64,000 nt of DNA from Trileptium ribeirensis (GCA_030248225.1 JASANE010021409.1:1-64000), one strand, 5' to 3'. Shown: positions 47,331 through 59,685, numbered from the stretch's first letter. The notes: generated by a model not told the origin, from the sequence alone. Numbers and translations are program-made.

Positions 47331-48967
47331 TGGAATGTATATATAGTTTCGGCGTGACAGTACAATGCATTCTGCCATCGTGGAATTTTTTGAGCAACCA
47401 GGGAAAAACTATATTTCATCAGGGAAATTTTTTCCTCATAACCGTCGGGAACCCTGTAAAACAAATTAATGGATGAGACAACGCGTCTAACCCTTATTGT
47501 TTTGTTCAGTTAGGCGTTACACGTGCATGTGCATACCAAAAGTAATCGGGACTTTCAGGAAATCGCCATTTCGAAGAAAATCTCAAAAGTTGGAAAATTC
47601 TGCCCAAATCTACTATAAATTGAGAATAGGAGTTCTACACTACTCACCCTAGGTTGTCAATCGTTCACCGGTGTAACCGAAACAGCACTACACAGGATAT
47701 GTGTTCAAACCACTATTGAGCCGGGTTTAAGCCGTAAGACACATGTCGATATATCTCGATAATGTTATTTGTGTTGTGTAGAGTAAAGATATGGTTACCT
47801 AACGCCAACCCACTCTCGAACCCCGCCGAAAGGATGATGGTTAGTGGACGTCAAATCCACAGTACTTTTAACTAGTTCCGTATGACGTATATATACTCAG
47901 CTTTTGCCGTCTTGGAACAAGCACCCAGTAACACTAGGTATTCTAACTCCCGATGAACTGTACTTCGGATTGAGCAGAGCTTAATAAAAGCGACCGCGAA
48001 CACCGTTTGCCGTTCAAAAGTTCCCTGCATGATTGTGTGTGTACATACGTATACCTCATCGTATAATAAAGACATCCCCGGGAGCACCAAATCCTCCCAA
48101 ACTATTCAAACTTTATTACCGTGAAATAAAGAATTTCTATCATTGCCTTCGATATAGTTGATGCAACTACGTATATATATGATTATAAGTGTATGCACCT
48201 AATCGCATCGAAAATTTATTCACTGTCATGTCTAGTCATTCAAATGAGTCGCACTATTTTAGGAGTCGTTTATATATATATTGCCATTCGAAGTTATTGT
48301 CATTGATTTGTTGTATATTGTACCATAACTGTGCCTTCTACTGTATTGTATGACCTCATTTGCACCATTACCATTTGATTCTATGTAGCAGTACGAGGAG
48401 CAAACTCGAATTTGCACTAACTTCCCATTTTCCTTTGCGTGTCGTTGAAGAGTACTTTTGATCTCGATATTATTCGGATTGAATTTATACGCCCGTAGCT
48501 TAGCCGAACCAGCATTTTGCACTTAGCACCGAGCGAGCATTTGTCATTGTGGCGCCTTTTGATATCTAACCGTCGTGCCACTTCACCCTACTTGTTGCCC
48601 CAGACCCGTATCGAGTAGGGTAATTGCAGTCGTCGTCGAAAGACTTACAGCGATTAGCAAGAAAAATTTGATCTGACCCCAATGACTGTGATCATTCGAT
48701 TAAGAGAGCTTGGATTCTGATATTGAATTCCGGACCCGAAGTGTAGTTATAACGTACGCAAAACCTACGACATGGATTAATCACTATGATATTACTTTAT
48801 TCAGTGTCATATTACCTAAACATTCACCCGAACTGTATATGTGTGCGCGATTTGCTTGTCAATAAATAATAGTTAAAAAACCAAGTTGTCACCGTGTTTT
48901 TGATGCCTTAGGTTGCAATACATATCGAAAGTGGTTTGAAATAGTCGCCCCAGATCGACGACCTGCG
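47331..48967. other. No recognisable gene
   Basis: An 87-codon minus-strand ORF (48259-48522) is rich in Asn and Ser and has no recognised domain. Nothing else stands out. Confidence 0.35.
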
Positions 48968-49129
48968 TTCAGTCTTGACGTCAAAAGCTCACAAACTTTA
49001 GTGTGGTTCGCCGCCACCAATAAACCGGTACGACTCGTGCGACGCGCGTATTCCTTCCGTCAATCCCCGCTGATTTGTCGATATAAGGTTAGAAGTGACC
49101 ATATCGACCGTCCGCCCGTCAAGACTGAA
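48968..49129. repeat. 13-bp perfect inverted repeat flanking 136 bp
   Basis: TTCAGTCTTGACG at 48968-48980 and its exact inverse at 49117-49129, directly before family Z copy A. It may be the terminal repeat of a small element. Confidence 0.5.
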
Positions 49130-49138
49130 TCGGCCTGT

Positions 49139-49470
49139 TACGATCCGACGTAAAACGTCTAGGGATAGTCGGACCCTCGTGGGGGATACTGGCCGAATAA
49201 CCGATCATCGCCTTGACACCTCCAGGTGGAACGGTGATAGGGAATAGTGGTATTGTCTCTTTGGCCTGTGAGCAGTTGGCGGAGCCAACCTCCACAGAGT
49301 CCTCAAAGCTAATACCACCTGGACTACGTGTGCACCCGTTCGGCAAGATTAGAAGCGATCCTACTGCTTGCTAAGCTCCATAGCTTCTTGGAACCCACCC
49401 AGAGAAAGGAAATAAGACCATTAGATCCGCCCTTGAGGTTACGTTTGCCGGGGTCGTGTGGGCACTTCGT
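49139..49470 (+). repeat. Family Z repeat, copy A
   Basis: Shares with the inverted copy at 61680-62045 the words CGTCTAGGGATA, CCCTCGTGGGGG-like, GGGAATAGTGGTAT, TCTCTTTGGCCTGTGAGCA and CTTGCTAAGCTCC. It is GC-richer than its surroundings. It could be a LINE 5' UTR or a SINE; no coding was recognised. Confidence 0.7.
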
Positions 49471-49882
49471 TGGAATTGAGCAATACAGCAGTGTCACGTC
49501 ATCAATTGCAATATTATCGAAATATATGTGTTTATGTTTTTATGTGGAAGTCACCTTACAGAAGTTTCAAATATTTTAAATGTACTTAAGTTGCATAATT
49601 TGCTCTAATGTAGACCAATTTACAAAATATACAAGTTCACTGGCTGAAGCATGACGTGATTTATGTTAGCAAAGATTACACTTTCTAAACTTCAAAGACT
49701 TAAAAAGTACTTCTAAACAATCCATACTCTTATGCATATCAAGTTGACCTGTTTCAGTTCGAACATTCACCTTAGATCTCTGGATGGGTAAAACAGCTGT
49801 TACAAGCATCTACCTGGCTTTGTTTTTGTTAATAAACTGCATGGTTAAGATAAACTAGAGACTTGTCTCATGGCCAAGAAAG

Positions 49883-51300
49883 TGAATTATGAGTATATAA
49901 CCAAAAAAGTTACAATTACTAATACTACGGTTTATTAACATTAAGGTCCTAAAAAGTAACCATGAATTAAGTTACAAATCACAATTACATTCAGGCGCAC
50001 AACAAATATCAAATGTATAGCATTGCAGCGTCTTAAGTTCAATTCTTATGTACTTCTATTAGTCTCTTCTTATATATATATTATATTGACCCAAACATAC
50101 TATGCAGGCGACTCAAACCACATATTGAGCGGAGCGAAACGAAGCGTTTTTATTTTCTGTCTGGGATTAAAAAGGTCGATGTCCGTCCGTTCGTTCGTTC
50201 GTTCGGTCCGACGGATCTCAAGAACCACTGAACCGATTTTAAAAAACTTTTTTGTTTGAAAGCCTATCATGTCAGAGTGTGCACCTGATATTTGGGATTA
50301 AAAAATTTTGAGTGGTTAATTAGTAATTAGCTAATTAGTTAAGCTTATGCAGCTAAAATAGAGAATTTTGCAGTATTTGTGTTATTTATTGAAATAGAAT
50401 CGTTTCGATCAAATCGTTATAGGGTTTTTTGGGTCGAAGAATTCGAATATAATGTTTTTACCAATGATAAAGCCCTATGCCCTATGCAATGTAGTTATTT
50501 GAAGAACATAAAATTGAGTACATTCGTAATGCCACAGCCCAAGCTCCGCTCACAAATGTAGTTCCACTACCGACTAGTAGCTATATAGATCTTTGTTCTC
50601 TGAGCAAAATGAGCCCAACCGCGGCTGAATCGCTCTAGTCGTTGAGGATATATAGCCAATTGGCATTTTTGGGATTCCAAGGGCCAGTTACAACCCATCT
50701 TAACCCAATTATGCTCGACAGATGAGGTCATTAGCGACGCAGCGTATATAGCTATTTAGAGATTTGCTTTCTGAACAAAACGAGCCGAATCGTTCCAGCG
50801 GAGATATGGCCAATTTGGTGTATCGGGGGTCTCAAGGATTCACTTGAAACCCCACTTTGACCCAAGTCTGCAGCGCAGGCTACCTTGATAGATGTTGTTG
50901 CCTATAGCTTTATAGAGCTAAACTTTCTGAATAAAATGATCCCAAATGCGACCACATCATACTAGTGGTTGTTGAGGTATGACTAATAACGTTTGGTGGG
51001 ATCCCGGGGGACCGTACTTGGGCCCTTTCGGACCTCTTTTTGAGGGGGAAGGAGCTGCAATCAGTTTTTGCGTCTAACTAAAGGGCAGAAATAGAGATTT
51101 CAAGCTTTCGTAATATTTCGCAATATTACGATTTCGCAACGAGATTTTGCAATATGAGCTATTGTACGACCTGATCTGCCTATAAGAAGAAGTAAAGTTA
51201 TGCGTGTCACACGAAAAACCCACAGACGCTGCCAAATTTAACACTCCTGACTAGTGAAAATTCTTCACTTCGGTCGTTGCACTCACTCACTCAGAATTTA
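49883..51300. repeat. Family X repeat, copy with internal array and Y module
   Basis: Left end TGAATTATGAGTATA and right end CACTCAGAATTTA are imperfect inverses, and the preceding CATGGCCAAGAAAG matches the flank of the copy at 55253. Inside lie the Y module (50126-50577) and three units of the X array (50590-51050; marker ATGAGCCCAA at 50609, 50780 and 50936). Then follow CTAACTAAAGGGCAGAAATA and the terminal CACTCACTCACTCAG block. Confidence 0.65.
50126..50577 (+). repeat. Y module, forward copy
   Basis: Begins TGAGCGGAGCGAAACGAAGC and includes a short inverted terminus pair, TGAGCGGAGC (50126-50135) and GCTCCGCTCA (50543-50552). Inside is a GTTC tetranucleotide run (about 50190-50208) and an ACCACTGAACCGATTTTAAA motif of a kind common in invertebrate transposons. 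An inverted copy lies at 57138-57563. Confidence 0.75.
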
Positions 51301-51412
51301 AAAATCCCTATTGGAACTATGTGTCCTAAATTACGCTTCACATGGCGATATGCGTAGTTAATATATTGTTTTGTTTCTTTGTGCTAAAGCTTTGTCTATG
51401 AGTATATAACAA

Positions 51413-51515
51413 CAGTAACGCCCAGAAATAAACGCAAATTTTTCGCGGCGAACGTGAATAGCAATTTAACACCTGTTAACTTTTCGCGAAATATCTCTTT
51501 TTCTGGGCGTGACTG
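51413..51515. mobile_element. 103-bp foldback MITE
   Basis: CAGTAACGCCCAGAAA at the left and TTTCTGGGCGTGACTG at the right are inverse with one mismatch, and the interior also pairs partly (TTTTCGCG). No clear target duplication was found. Inserted within the hAT relic. Confidence 0.65.
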
Positions 51516-51689
51516 TATGCTTGAACCACAGAGAGGCAAAAATGTGGAAAATTTTAAACAAAGCTTTTGAACCGGAATTCAGGCTCCGGTATGGATTTTG
51601 CCTTTTGCCGAAACCGCAACCGCAACATGACTTTTGCCTGAACTAGAATTCCGGTTACTCGCTGTTAAGTAGCTATACCCGCTTGTGCA

Positions 51690-52075
51690 TGTAGGGACAT
51701 TAGTGTGCGTTTTTAAATAGTAGATATTGCTCTACAAAATGAGATCAATAACACCCGTATAGTTCCCGTATAGTATAGTATTGCAGAGATTGCCGTTTTG
51801 CTGAATTTCGGGTCTCATGGGTACATTCAAAAATCCTTGTTGACCCAACATTGCAGCGAAAATAATCAAAATAGCAGCAAAAATATTGATTTTTCAATTT
51901 TTCAAGTGAGCTGTCGAACGAATAAGCTACAACCCTGTTAAAGTTTCATTATGCGTGTCACCCTAAAAATCCAGTAACGGACATTGTTATCTTTCACCAC
52001 TACTCCAGCTAGTAAGAATTCTTTGCTCGCTCGATTCACTCATTGCACTCAGAATTCAATAAACGGGGAAAATCG
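51690..52075. repeat. Family X repeat, short copy
   Basis: One X-array-like unit (CGGGTCTCATGGGTACATTC, TTGACCCAACATTGCAG) and the X terminal block AGCTAGTAAGAATTCTTTG...CACTCAGAATTCA. It lies just left of hAT MITE copy 4. Confidence 0.55.
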
Positions 52076-52131
52076 GTGTTCTGCGGTCAAAGATTCGTTC
52101 ATGTAGTATTATTTCGCTCTTATGTATATTT

Positions 52132-53097
52132 CAGGGAGTAACCGGAATTCCGGTTCCGGCGAAAATCGTGTTCCGATTGCGGTTCCGGCAAAGGGCAAAA
52201 TCTATACCGTAACCGGAATTCGGGTTAAAAATTTTGTTTGAAATTTTCCACATTTTGCTTCATCTCTGATCCAAACATATGTAATATATATTATTATACA
52301 ATGATCAAGCTCCAATACAACCAAGCAAAAGAAAAGATTAATTAAGCAGTTTACGTGTGAAACATAAGTAGGGCACATAATTTCAGTAAAATTTTTTTCA
52401 TAATAGTCTGCAAGAGTTTGTTAACGAATCAAAGCCAGGTCGATGCTTATAGCAGCTATTTTACACATTCAGAAGTCTCCGGGGTACGTTCGAACTAAAC
52501 CGGCCCAACTGGTAACAGACTATGGCTTAAGTAGAAGTACTTAGCGTATGCTTGGCTAACATAAATATTGCGTCAAGCACCAGCCAGCGCGTTTGTAAAC
52601 TTTGTAAATCAGACTAAATTGAAGTAAAGTAACGTTATCTGCAACGCAGCCAGAAACTGCTCTCTTTCAATAAACTGTATTTATTGAAACTATGGGAGGA
52701 GCATCACAGTTTGCCTCATTTATAGCATTCTGATTAGAAAGTTATCATCATTATCATGTAACTGACGGGCACTGTTTGTGCAACGCTAGTCTAAACAGTG
52801 TCTCTTACCACTGATCAAAAAATTACTTTGTATCTATTAATCATATAAACCAATAATTTCAAGTTTCCTTCAGAACAATATGTAACAAACATAGTATAGT
52901 AAAGGAGGCGAAAGAGCGAAAGGTATGTAGCTTCCTCAGTCTCTTTAAAGTTTCAGAAAGGCAATAATGCCATCTAAATGCAATAAGTTTAATGTAAAAG
53001 TTATTTTTAATGCATTTTAAATCCACTATACCTTAATTTCTTCCATGACCTGTTTTACTATATATAAATTTCGAAATCCGGTTGCGGTTATTCCCTG
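52132..53097 (-). mobile_element. hAT-type MITE, copy 4, reversed, with perfect 8-bp TSD
   Basis: 966 bp. Left end CAGGGAGTAACCGGAATTCC and right end CGGTTATTCCCTG. Flanked by GTATATTT at 52124-52131 and 53098-53105. The interior matches copy 1 in reverse orientation with internal deletions. The intact duplication implies a comparatively young insertion. Confidence 0.9.
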
Positions 53098-54390
53098 GTA
53101 TATTTGTAGTTGTGCAATGATGCTGCTGACAAAGCAATGACTTGGAATTAAAACAATGCTTGATTTTATTTTTGCAATATAGGGAAAAATCAATCATAAT
53201 TTTACATTAAATTGGTTCATAATTTATCATTACTTATTATAGCGAAAACCAAAGGCATAGTTTTGATCTAATTCTGCTCTTAATTTGTATATACCAGCAG
53301 GTTTCATTATTTTAAAATGCTATTGAAAGATGGATCATTTCAGTTTTTGTATATTTTGAAAATTTTCTTTTTTTCTGTCTACTAATGCCTGTGTGTTTAA
53401 TGTGGCTCTTGGTGCAGATTAAATAGTTTTCAGCGAACCAGCTACTCTTAAATTCAGAACTGGCTCGTATTGAGCCACAGCGTATTTACACGGGTGAAAA
53501 TTCAAATAATTGTAGTTTTAAAGCTGTTAGCATAGTTGCGTTAAAAACAGTGTTGTCGCGCGATTACACATCATTTCATTGTCCGTTGCATGCGTAAACC
53601 TCGATTTTTATGTTAATACATGCGAAAAACTTTTTTTCAAAAATACAAACTTGCTGAACATCAATGTTCTTAGTTTTATCTGGATGTGCTCTGTTATTGT
53701 GCAGGCGTAAATAATATGGCTGCCTACATGGTTATTCTACGGCCGGTTATGGTTTGTGTTAGCGAAATTTTCCACCACAGAAACAGCGAGTGGTTCCGTA
53801 GCGATAGCAGGTACCGGCATATTAGACAGTGTTTGAAAAAACCAAGTATTACTAAAGGCGCGAGACTGTTGCAAGACGTCGACTAAAGAATGTTTTGGGC
53901 ATGTCAGTAATTTTACTCACCAAATATGTTATTGATGATTTTCATCTATTAACACAGTCTGGAAGCAAATGTGCCTTTAAGTTTTTTAATAAAACTTAAA
54001 ATTTGGGTTTTTGTTTTCGCTAGTGGTTGTCTACTAATGTTGGGTTTTTGTCCCAATGTCGTCTTAGACTGTCATTCATACCATTCAACATGAAGTTATG
54101 TAAGGAGATCTAAGACATGTTAATACTCTCTTCCTAGCAAGGTAAATATATGGGTTTTTACACGTAATTATTAGTATACGCAATATTGATAATAAAATGA
54201 CCTAGCATACGGGCGCTGATGTACCCAATTTCATTTGCATGTAAACGGAGAGGGATAAATTATGCCGAACGTATATGCATAATTTCGTCTGGATACGGAC
54301 CGGCGCAATTTCGTACGTCTGCGTCTGTTTTCTGCGCGCGTTTGTTCGTATCTGTATTTATGTAATAATAAATATTGCTTTATATTTTAG
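53098..54390. other. No firm gene; one possible exon
   Basis: 53686-53886 (plus) follows a TTGTGCAG acceptor-like site and encodes NNMAAYMVILRPVMVCVSEI and further ordinary sequence to a TAA. It has no clear donor and no recognised family, so it is only a candidate exon. The rest is AT-rich spacer. Confidence 0.3.
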
Positions 54391-54558
54391 AGCGACCAAG
54401 GAATCCGTGGACTTGTTGAGATGGAAAACGATCGCTTGAAGAAATGTGATGTGTACCCGCGTTTTACTGATTATAAAGTTCCGTATATATTTCTGCGACT
54501 CGTCCTGTTATCTTCCCACTTCAGTGTGCTACGGTATTTGGTTCAAATTTTTGGCAAT
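54391..54558 (+). CDS. Candidate host exon, family unknown
   Basis: TTATATTTTAG precedes an open stretch of 56 codons beginning SDQGIRGLVEMENDRLKKCD and including YKVPYIFLRLVLLSSHFSVL. It ends at a possible AAT/GTAATA donor. The mix of charged and hydrophobic residues looks like a real globular protein segment. It may be an exon of a gene whose other exons lie at 58297-58465 and 59686 onward; intervening DNA is filled with X, Y and hAT repeats. Identity unknown and the donor is weak. Confidence 0.4.
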
Positions 54559-54793
54559 GTAATAAACACTATGAAGCTTATTACATATAAAAATATAAAA
54601 CAAACTATTTTAGCGATGTTGTGTGATATACAAGTAATGGTCGTTGCTCGCAATACGTAAATGTAAGTGCCTGAAATAACTGTCACCTTCCGAGTGAGCG
54701 AACATTAAGTTACCATCAGCCATTATTCACATTTGTCTAAGAGGAAGTTTTTCAATTTTAATATTTTGCGCCAAAAATGACTGCACTCTGTAA

Positions 54794-57071
54794 CAGTAAG
54801 TAACCGGAATTAAAACTTTTTGTCGTGAGCTGGAACCTGGTCTTATCTATAAGGTAAAATGACAGGATGTATTAATGTGCATGTTGTTGGTTGATTTTAA
54901 CGATGGACATGTAGGGTGATTTAACCGGTTCCATTTGCATGATGGTTTCGTTTTAAAAGTACTTTGGGTACGTTGTTACTCTTCAGATGCTATAAAGGGC
55001 TATAAATGCTGAAATTCGCTAACGAAATTGCTAAATTCTATCGTTTTAAAAATTAGTATATGTTTCAGGCTATATTGAATCTATAGATTTTTGGGATAGT
55101 TTGCTGCACTGAATGTAATTGTATTACTGCTCAAAGCCGAAATTTATGTATTTCGAATGTTTCCATCTGCTGTTATTTTGTTAGTTAATGGGGTAGGAAG
55201 AACAATTCCTACATGATTAAATAACTATGGATTTGTCTCATGACCAAGAAAGTGAATTCTGAGTGTATATACAAGTTAGGCAAATACTTAATTTCGTTAA
55301 AGCCGAAGGTCCAAAACCAAACTCAAATAGTAAAGCACCACATATAACTATATATATAGCTTTGTTCTTTCAACGAAATGAGCCCAAGCGCGGCTGAATC
55401 GCTCTAGTCGTTGAGGAGATATGATCAATTTGGCGGTTTTGGGGTCTTAAGGGCTCATGTATAAGCCATCTTTACCCAACCCTGCTGGAACGGTGCAGTC
55501 AATAACAAGGCAGCGTATAAAGTTATATATAAGTGTGCTTTTTGAACAAAATGAGCCCAATCTTAGCTGAATCGCCCCAGTGGGTGAGGTTATTTGGACA
55601 ATTTGGTGTTTTCAGAGTCCCATTGGCCGATGGCCATTTTAACCTAACCCTGTTCGACAGATGAGGTCAATAGCAAGGCAGTATATATATTTATATAGAG
55701 CTTTGTTTTCTGAACAAAATGAGTCCAACTTTAGCCGAATCGCTCCAGTGGTTGACTTGATATGGCCAGTTGGGTGTTTTCGGGGTCCCAAGGGTACATT
55801 TACAACCCACCTTAACCCAACCCTGCTTGACAGGTCAGGTCAATAGCAACGTAGCGTATATAGCTATTTAGAGCTTTGCTTTGTGAACAAAATGAGCCTA
55901 ATCTTAACGGCATCGGTCTAGTGGTTGAGGAGATTTGAGCAATTTGGTGTTTTCGGGGTCCCAAAGGTCCTTTCTAAAATCCATTTTCACCCAACCCTGC
56001 TCGGCAGGTGAGGTCAATAGCAACGCAGCGTATATAGCTATTTAGAGCTTTGCTTTCTGAACAAAATGAGCCCAATCTTAGCCGAATCAGTCCAGCGGCT
56101 AAGCAGATATTACCAATTTGGTGTTTTCGGGGGTCCCAAGGGTCCAATTCTAAAACCCATTTTGACCCAAGCCTGGGGCGTAGGTGACCTCGGCATCAAC
56201 AACAACTACATAGCTTTATAGAGCTAAATTTTCTGAACAAAATGACCCCCTTTTGAGGGCAAGGAGTTGAAATCGGGTTTTGCGTCTAACTAAAGGGCAC
56301 AAATAGAGATTTCAAGCTTTGCAATGCGGTATCGCGCGACCAGGTCTGCCCATCACAAGTTGAGTTATGCATATCACCCGAAAAAAACGCCCCAAATTTC
56401 ACACTGCTCGCTAGTAAGAATTCTTCGCTTCGCTCGTTTCACTCACTCACTCAGAATTCAAAAATCCAGCTGACTGTAACTGTATATTGTCAACCTGCGC
56501 CGCGAACCTAAAAAGTGATCGATTTTGAAAATTTTCAGCCCATTGGGTTACCATTCATCAGGCTGCGAAAAAATCTGTGTAATGATGTCACGTGTAGAGT
56601 AGAATTAACTGAAGACACATTTAGCTGTTGTCACATAATTTGGCATTGTTCGAACAAAAAGGCCTATTTTCCATGACGTATGCGACATTGGTTCACGTTG
56701 TTCCTTCTCGAGCATATGAAAATTAACTGATAAAGACACAATAAATTGGAAGCAGTTGTTTGTTGCAGGATACCCTGCGGGTACCGTTGGGCAATAGCAC
56801 AGCTAATAAATCCTGGCATAAGAAGTATTTCAAAAATCATAAACATGCAAAAATATGTCGTTGAGTAGCATTATCACTCTATGCCTTATAAACTATCAGA
56901 GTTGGAGAAAAAACTACCAGAGTGAACACAGACAAAAAATATTTTGGTTTTATGTTATACAAAATGGCAATATTCAAAATTGGTGACACTGGAATTTCTA
57001 TTCCGGCAAACAGCCGGAAACTCTTACCAGTAACTGGAACGAACCCGAACCGGAATTCCGATTACTCCCTG
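54794..57071 (+). mobile_element. Possible fifth hAT element with X insertion
   Basis: Left end CAGTAAGTAACCGGAATT with GGAACCTGGTCTT, as in copy 1. Right end CCGGAATTCCGATTACTCCCTG-like. The interior is dominated by a family X copy (55253-56460) and is otherwise poorly similar to the other MITEs. The flanks do not form a clear 8-bp duplication. Boundaries are plausible but not proven. Confidence 0.45.
55253..56460. repeat. Family X repeat, fullest copy, with ~173-bp array
   Basis: Left end TGAATTCTGAGTG and right end CACTCAGAATTCA are exact 13-bp inverses, so X may be a 1,208-bp element in its own right. Inside are about six tandem units of 163-178 bp, marked by ATGAGCCCAA-type words at 55378, 55551, 55729, 55892, 56066 and 56242. 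Each contains GAATCG..CAGTGGTTGAGG, TTTTCGGGGTCCCAAGGG and CCCAACCCTGCTCG-like blocks. After the array come a unique segment and GCTAGTAAGAATTCTTCGC. No coding. Confidence 0.75.
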
Positions 57072-57137
57072 CTGCTTTCTTGTAATAAATTTGTTATATT
57101 ATCGTGTGGCTACTATCATAATTTTGCAGTATTTCGA

Positions 57138-57563
57138 CTAGTCGGTAGTGGAACTACATTTGTAAGCGGAGCTTGGGCTGTGGCATTACGAATGTACTCA
57201 ATTTTATGTTCTTCAAAAAACTACATTGCATAGGGCATTATCGTTGGTAAAATATTATATTAGAATTCTTCGACCAAAAAATACCTTTAAAGGTTTGATT
57301 GAAACGATTCTATTTCAATAAATAACACAAATATTGCAAAATTCTCTATTTTAGCTGCATAAGCTTAACTAATTAGCTAATTACTAATTAACCACTCAAA
57401 ATTTTTTAATCCCAAAAATCAGGTGCACACTCTGACATGATAGGCTTTCAAACAAAAAAATTTAAAATCGGTTCAGTGGTTCTTGAGATTCATGAAAGAC
57501 GAACGGACATCGACTTTTTTGCTCCCAGACAGAAAATAAAAAGGCTTCGCCTCGCTCCGCTCA
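57138..57563 (-). repeat. Y module, inverted copy
   Basis: Reverse complement of 50126-50577 with scattered substitutions and small indels; ends GCTCCGCTCA. With the forward copy it makes an inverted pair about 6.6 kb apart that encloses the whole X/hAT mosaic. Confidence 0.75.
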
Positions 57564-58296
57564 ATCACCCGGAGCTTTGTAAGCTGGCCCAATAACTTCC
57601 TAAATAATTGTTTCTTATGTATTTAGAATTAAATGTCTTATTGTGATAAAATGGACGTTCTGTAGAACCTAGATTTACTTTGTTCAGTTAAACGTGTATG
57701 GTGTGATAACCTACTGTGATAAAGCATGGCTTACATACATACAAGCATAGGTGTTCAAATCCCGTTTGATCACGGGGAGTAGACGGTTCCAACAGGGGAA
57801 GTCTACTGGGGTTAACTTTTTGAAATTTTTTGAAACTCATAATATTCCCAGGTTTTGATTTTGAAGCTCATAATATTCCCCAGATTTTTGCTAAAATTTT
57901 TTACAAACCTGTCAGTTTTTGTTAATTGGCAAAATGCGTTTTATTGCAGTACTTCAATGATAGAACGCATAATATTTCATGTCCTTATATAGTTTTCAAA
58001 ATAGTAACATTAAAATACATGCAGTGAATCGTTAATGCATTTGCCAACATGTTAGTATTACCTTTCAAGCTCAGCGGTTGCTGCTATGCTGGAATTGTCA
58101 AAGGTAATGTACTTTTTCAACGATCGACGTTTGAGCAAGCCGTGAGCGATTGCTTTATTTTGCATCGTACGAGTCTTATTTAGATTATTAACAGAGTCTT
58201 ATTTGGATGAGACTTTATTATCCGTATCCTGATACGTTATAAACTAGCACAAATCATAGTTTTTAGTATTTCTCTGTGTTTTTGTTTGGTTTTCAG

Positions 58297-58465
58297 AAAT
58301 TTCCTTCTTAGCTACACGTTTTCTCAAGCTTTCAAACAGTATTTACCCCGTGATGGGTGTCGCACTGTGCGAGATTTTGTGCTTTCGAGAATTCGTCCTC
58401 AAGCGACTTCAGTGATGTGGCAAGCTGGCAGTAAATATGCTATTGATAATGCTTGGCGTCAAAAG
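58297..58465 (+). CDS. Host exon, family unknown, strong splice sites
   Basis: A pyrimidine-rich tract ending TTTTCAG precedes the exon and CAAAAG/GTAATT ends it. The open frame (56 codons, first base belongs to a split codon) reads NFLLSYTFSQAFKQYLPRDG, then CRTVRDFVLSRIRP, and ends NAWRQK. No stop occurs in this frame within the exon. The composition is typical of a conserved intracellular protein. I do not recognise the family. It is the best splice-supported exon in the window. Confidence 0.55.
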
Positions 58466-59204
58466 GTAATTCATGCATTGTATTATCATGTTTTAAGGTT
58501 TTGTCTTTACAATATTATTTGTAATTTATTATCGACAAAAGTATATAACGGCACCTAGTTGAAAGTTGGGTTCAGGCTGTTTATGTCCTCATTGAATGTG
58601 GTTGGGCACTGTTGTACACTGTGTACACGATCACTTGCATAATGTCCGTATCAAATACTAAATCCTTCACACGGACCGTTGGGTTTCTGTAATTTTTGGG
58701 TCATATGTTCGACGTGAAGCTTGTTTTAAGCATATTATATTCTATGCTTCTATAATTCAGCTTGTTACTATTTGTGGCCTACATAGTCTCAACCTTATAA
58801 ATAAATTTATCGTTTGTCAGTATTATTTCCATTAATACAATAAACGGCATAGCAAGGAACTTGAATCGCCTTTTCTTAGTTTTAAGTTAAGTCCATAATG
58901 ATTTTGTATGTTAGAAGCATCGTTTATTTGCTTGGAGCAAAACGACTCGAAATGTAAAAAACCCAATGCCTGCGGAAGTTGAACACGTACTCTCTGGACT
59001 TGTAGGACGGAAGAGCGCTAGACCATTCGGCAACGCTTTAACAAACATGTCCTGCATTACGGGTCATTTGAACTGTGTTTCGAGTTTACAAAAGAGGTTT
59101 TCAACGTTCAAGATACTCTATTCTTAATAATTTAGAGCGAATAAAAAGTAATTAATAGTAATAAACCGGACTAACTTGGCAGAAATGATACATGGAACCT
59201 AGCT

Positions 59205-59418
59205 ACTCGAGTTTCGTGGTTTTAATGCGAACAAAACCCATACACTTTTGGAAAGACGATTGGATCACCCTTTATATTCTAGCCCATGCATTTTTCTAAT
59301 TTGCTCAACCAATGAAAAAATAGTAAACATTGGCGCAGTAGTTGTTTAGTTTAAAGATTACGCAGCAGCAGAGAAACAATTAGCTGTGGCTATTGCCTAT
59401 GGTAAACACACGTTGTAA
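59205..59418 (+). pseudogene. Coding-like fragment with one stop
   Basis: One frame reads GFNANKTHTLLERRLDHPLY, then CSTNEKIVNIGAVVV, a TAG, then FKDYAAAEKQLAVAIAYGKH to a TAA. It is protein-like and in a single frame, but not recognised. It could be a transposon relic, or the part after TTGTTTAG (59350-59401) could be a small exon with a TATG/GTAAAC donor. Confidence 0.25.
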
Positions 59419-59685
59419 TTAACAGAATCTGAATTTATGCTTCAAATAATTATTGACAAAACCGTTTTTCTTTGAAAAATTTCAGATGTCCGATTAAGGT
59501 AGTGATTACTTGGTTTCGTTTGTGTTTAAGACACTGTATTTTGGAGTTTTACAAACCTTGGTTCTTGTAGACTCGTTTCGCATGTTAGCAACAAGTAGAA
59601 TTCAAATTTTGTCAGGTTCACATTCATTTCGATTTCTTTTGAGTTTTCGTGTATTACATACATTACTATTGGTCTGGTTTTTCAG

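Larger units (their letters stand above)
49560..51664 (+). mobile_element. hAT MITE relic (copy 3) carrying other insertions
   Basis: About 49600-49850 resembles the middle of the hAT MITE at 26241 (GTAGAACAGCTGTTACAAGCAT-like and GGCTTTG blocks). 51520-51664 is its right end (CACAGAGAGGCAAAAATGTGG-like, CCGGAATTC blocks, terminal CCGGTTACTCGCTG). The left terminus is missing. A family X copy, a Y module and a 103-bp foldback lie inside, so the relic is old. Confidence 0.6.

Noticed and set aside
50188..50210. GTTC microsatellite as a regulatory site
   Set aside because: A short simple repeat inside the Y module; no evidence of function.
54786..57079. 8-bp target duplication for the possible fifth hAT element
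   Set aside because: Flanks CTCTGTAA and CTGCTTTC do not match.
59481..59493. 13-nt micro-exon between AG and GTAGTG
   Set aside because: Its length breaks the reading phase needed for the exon at 59686.
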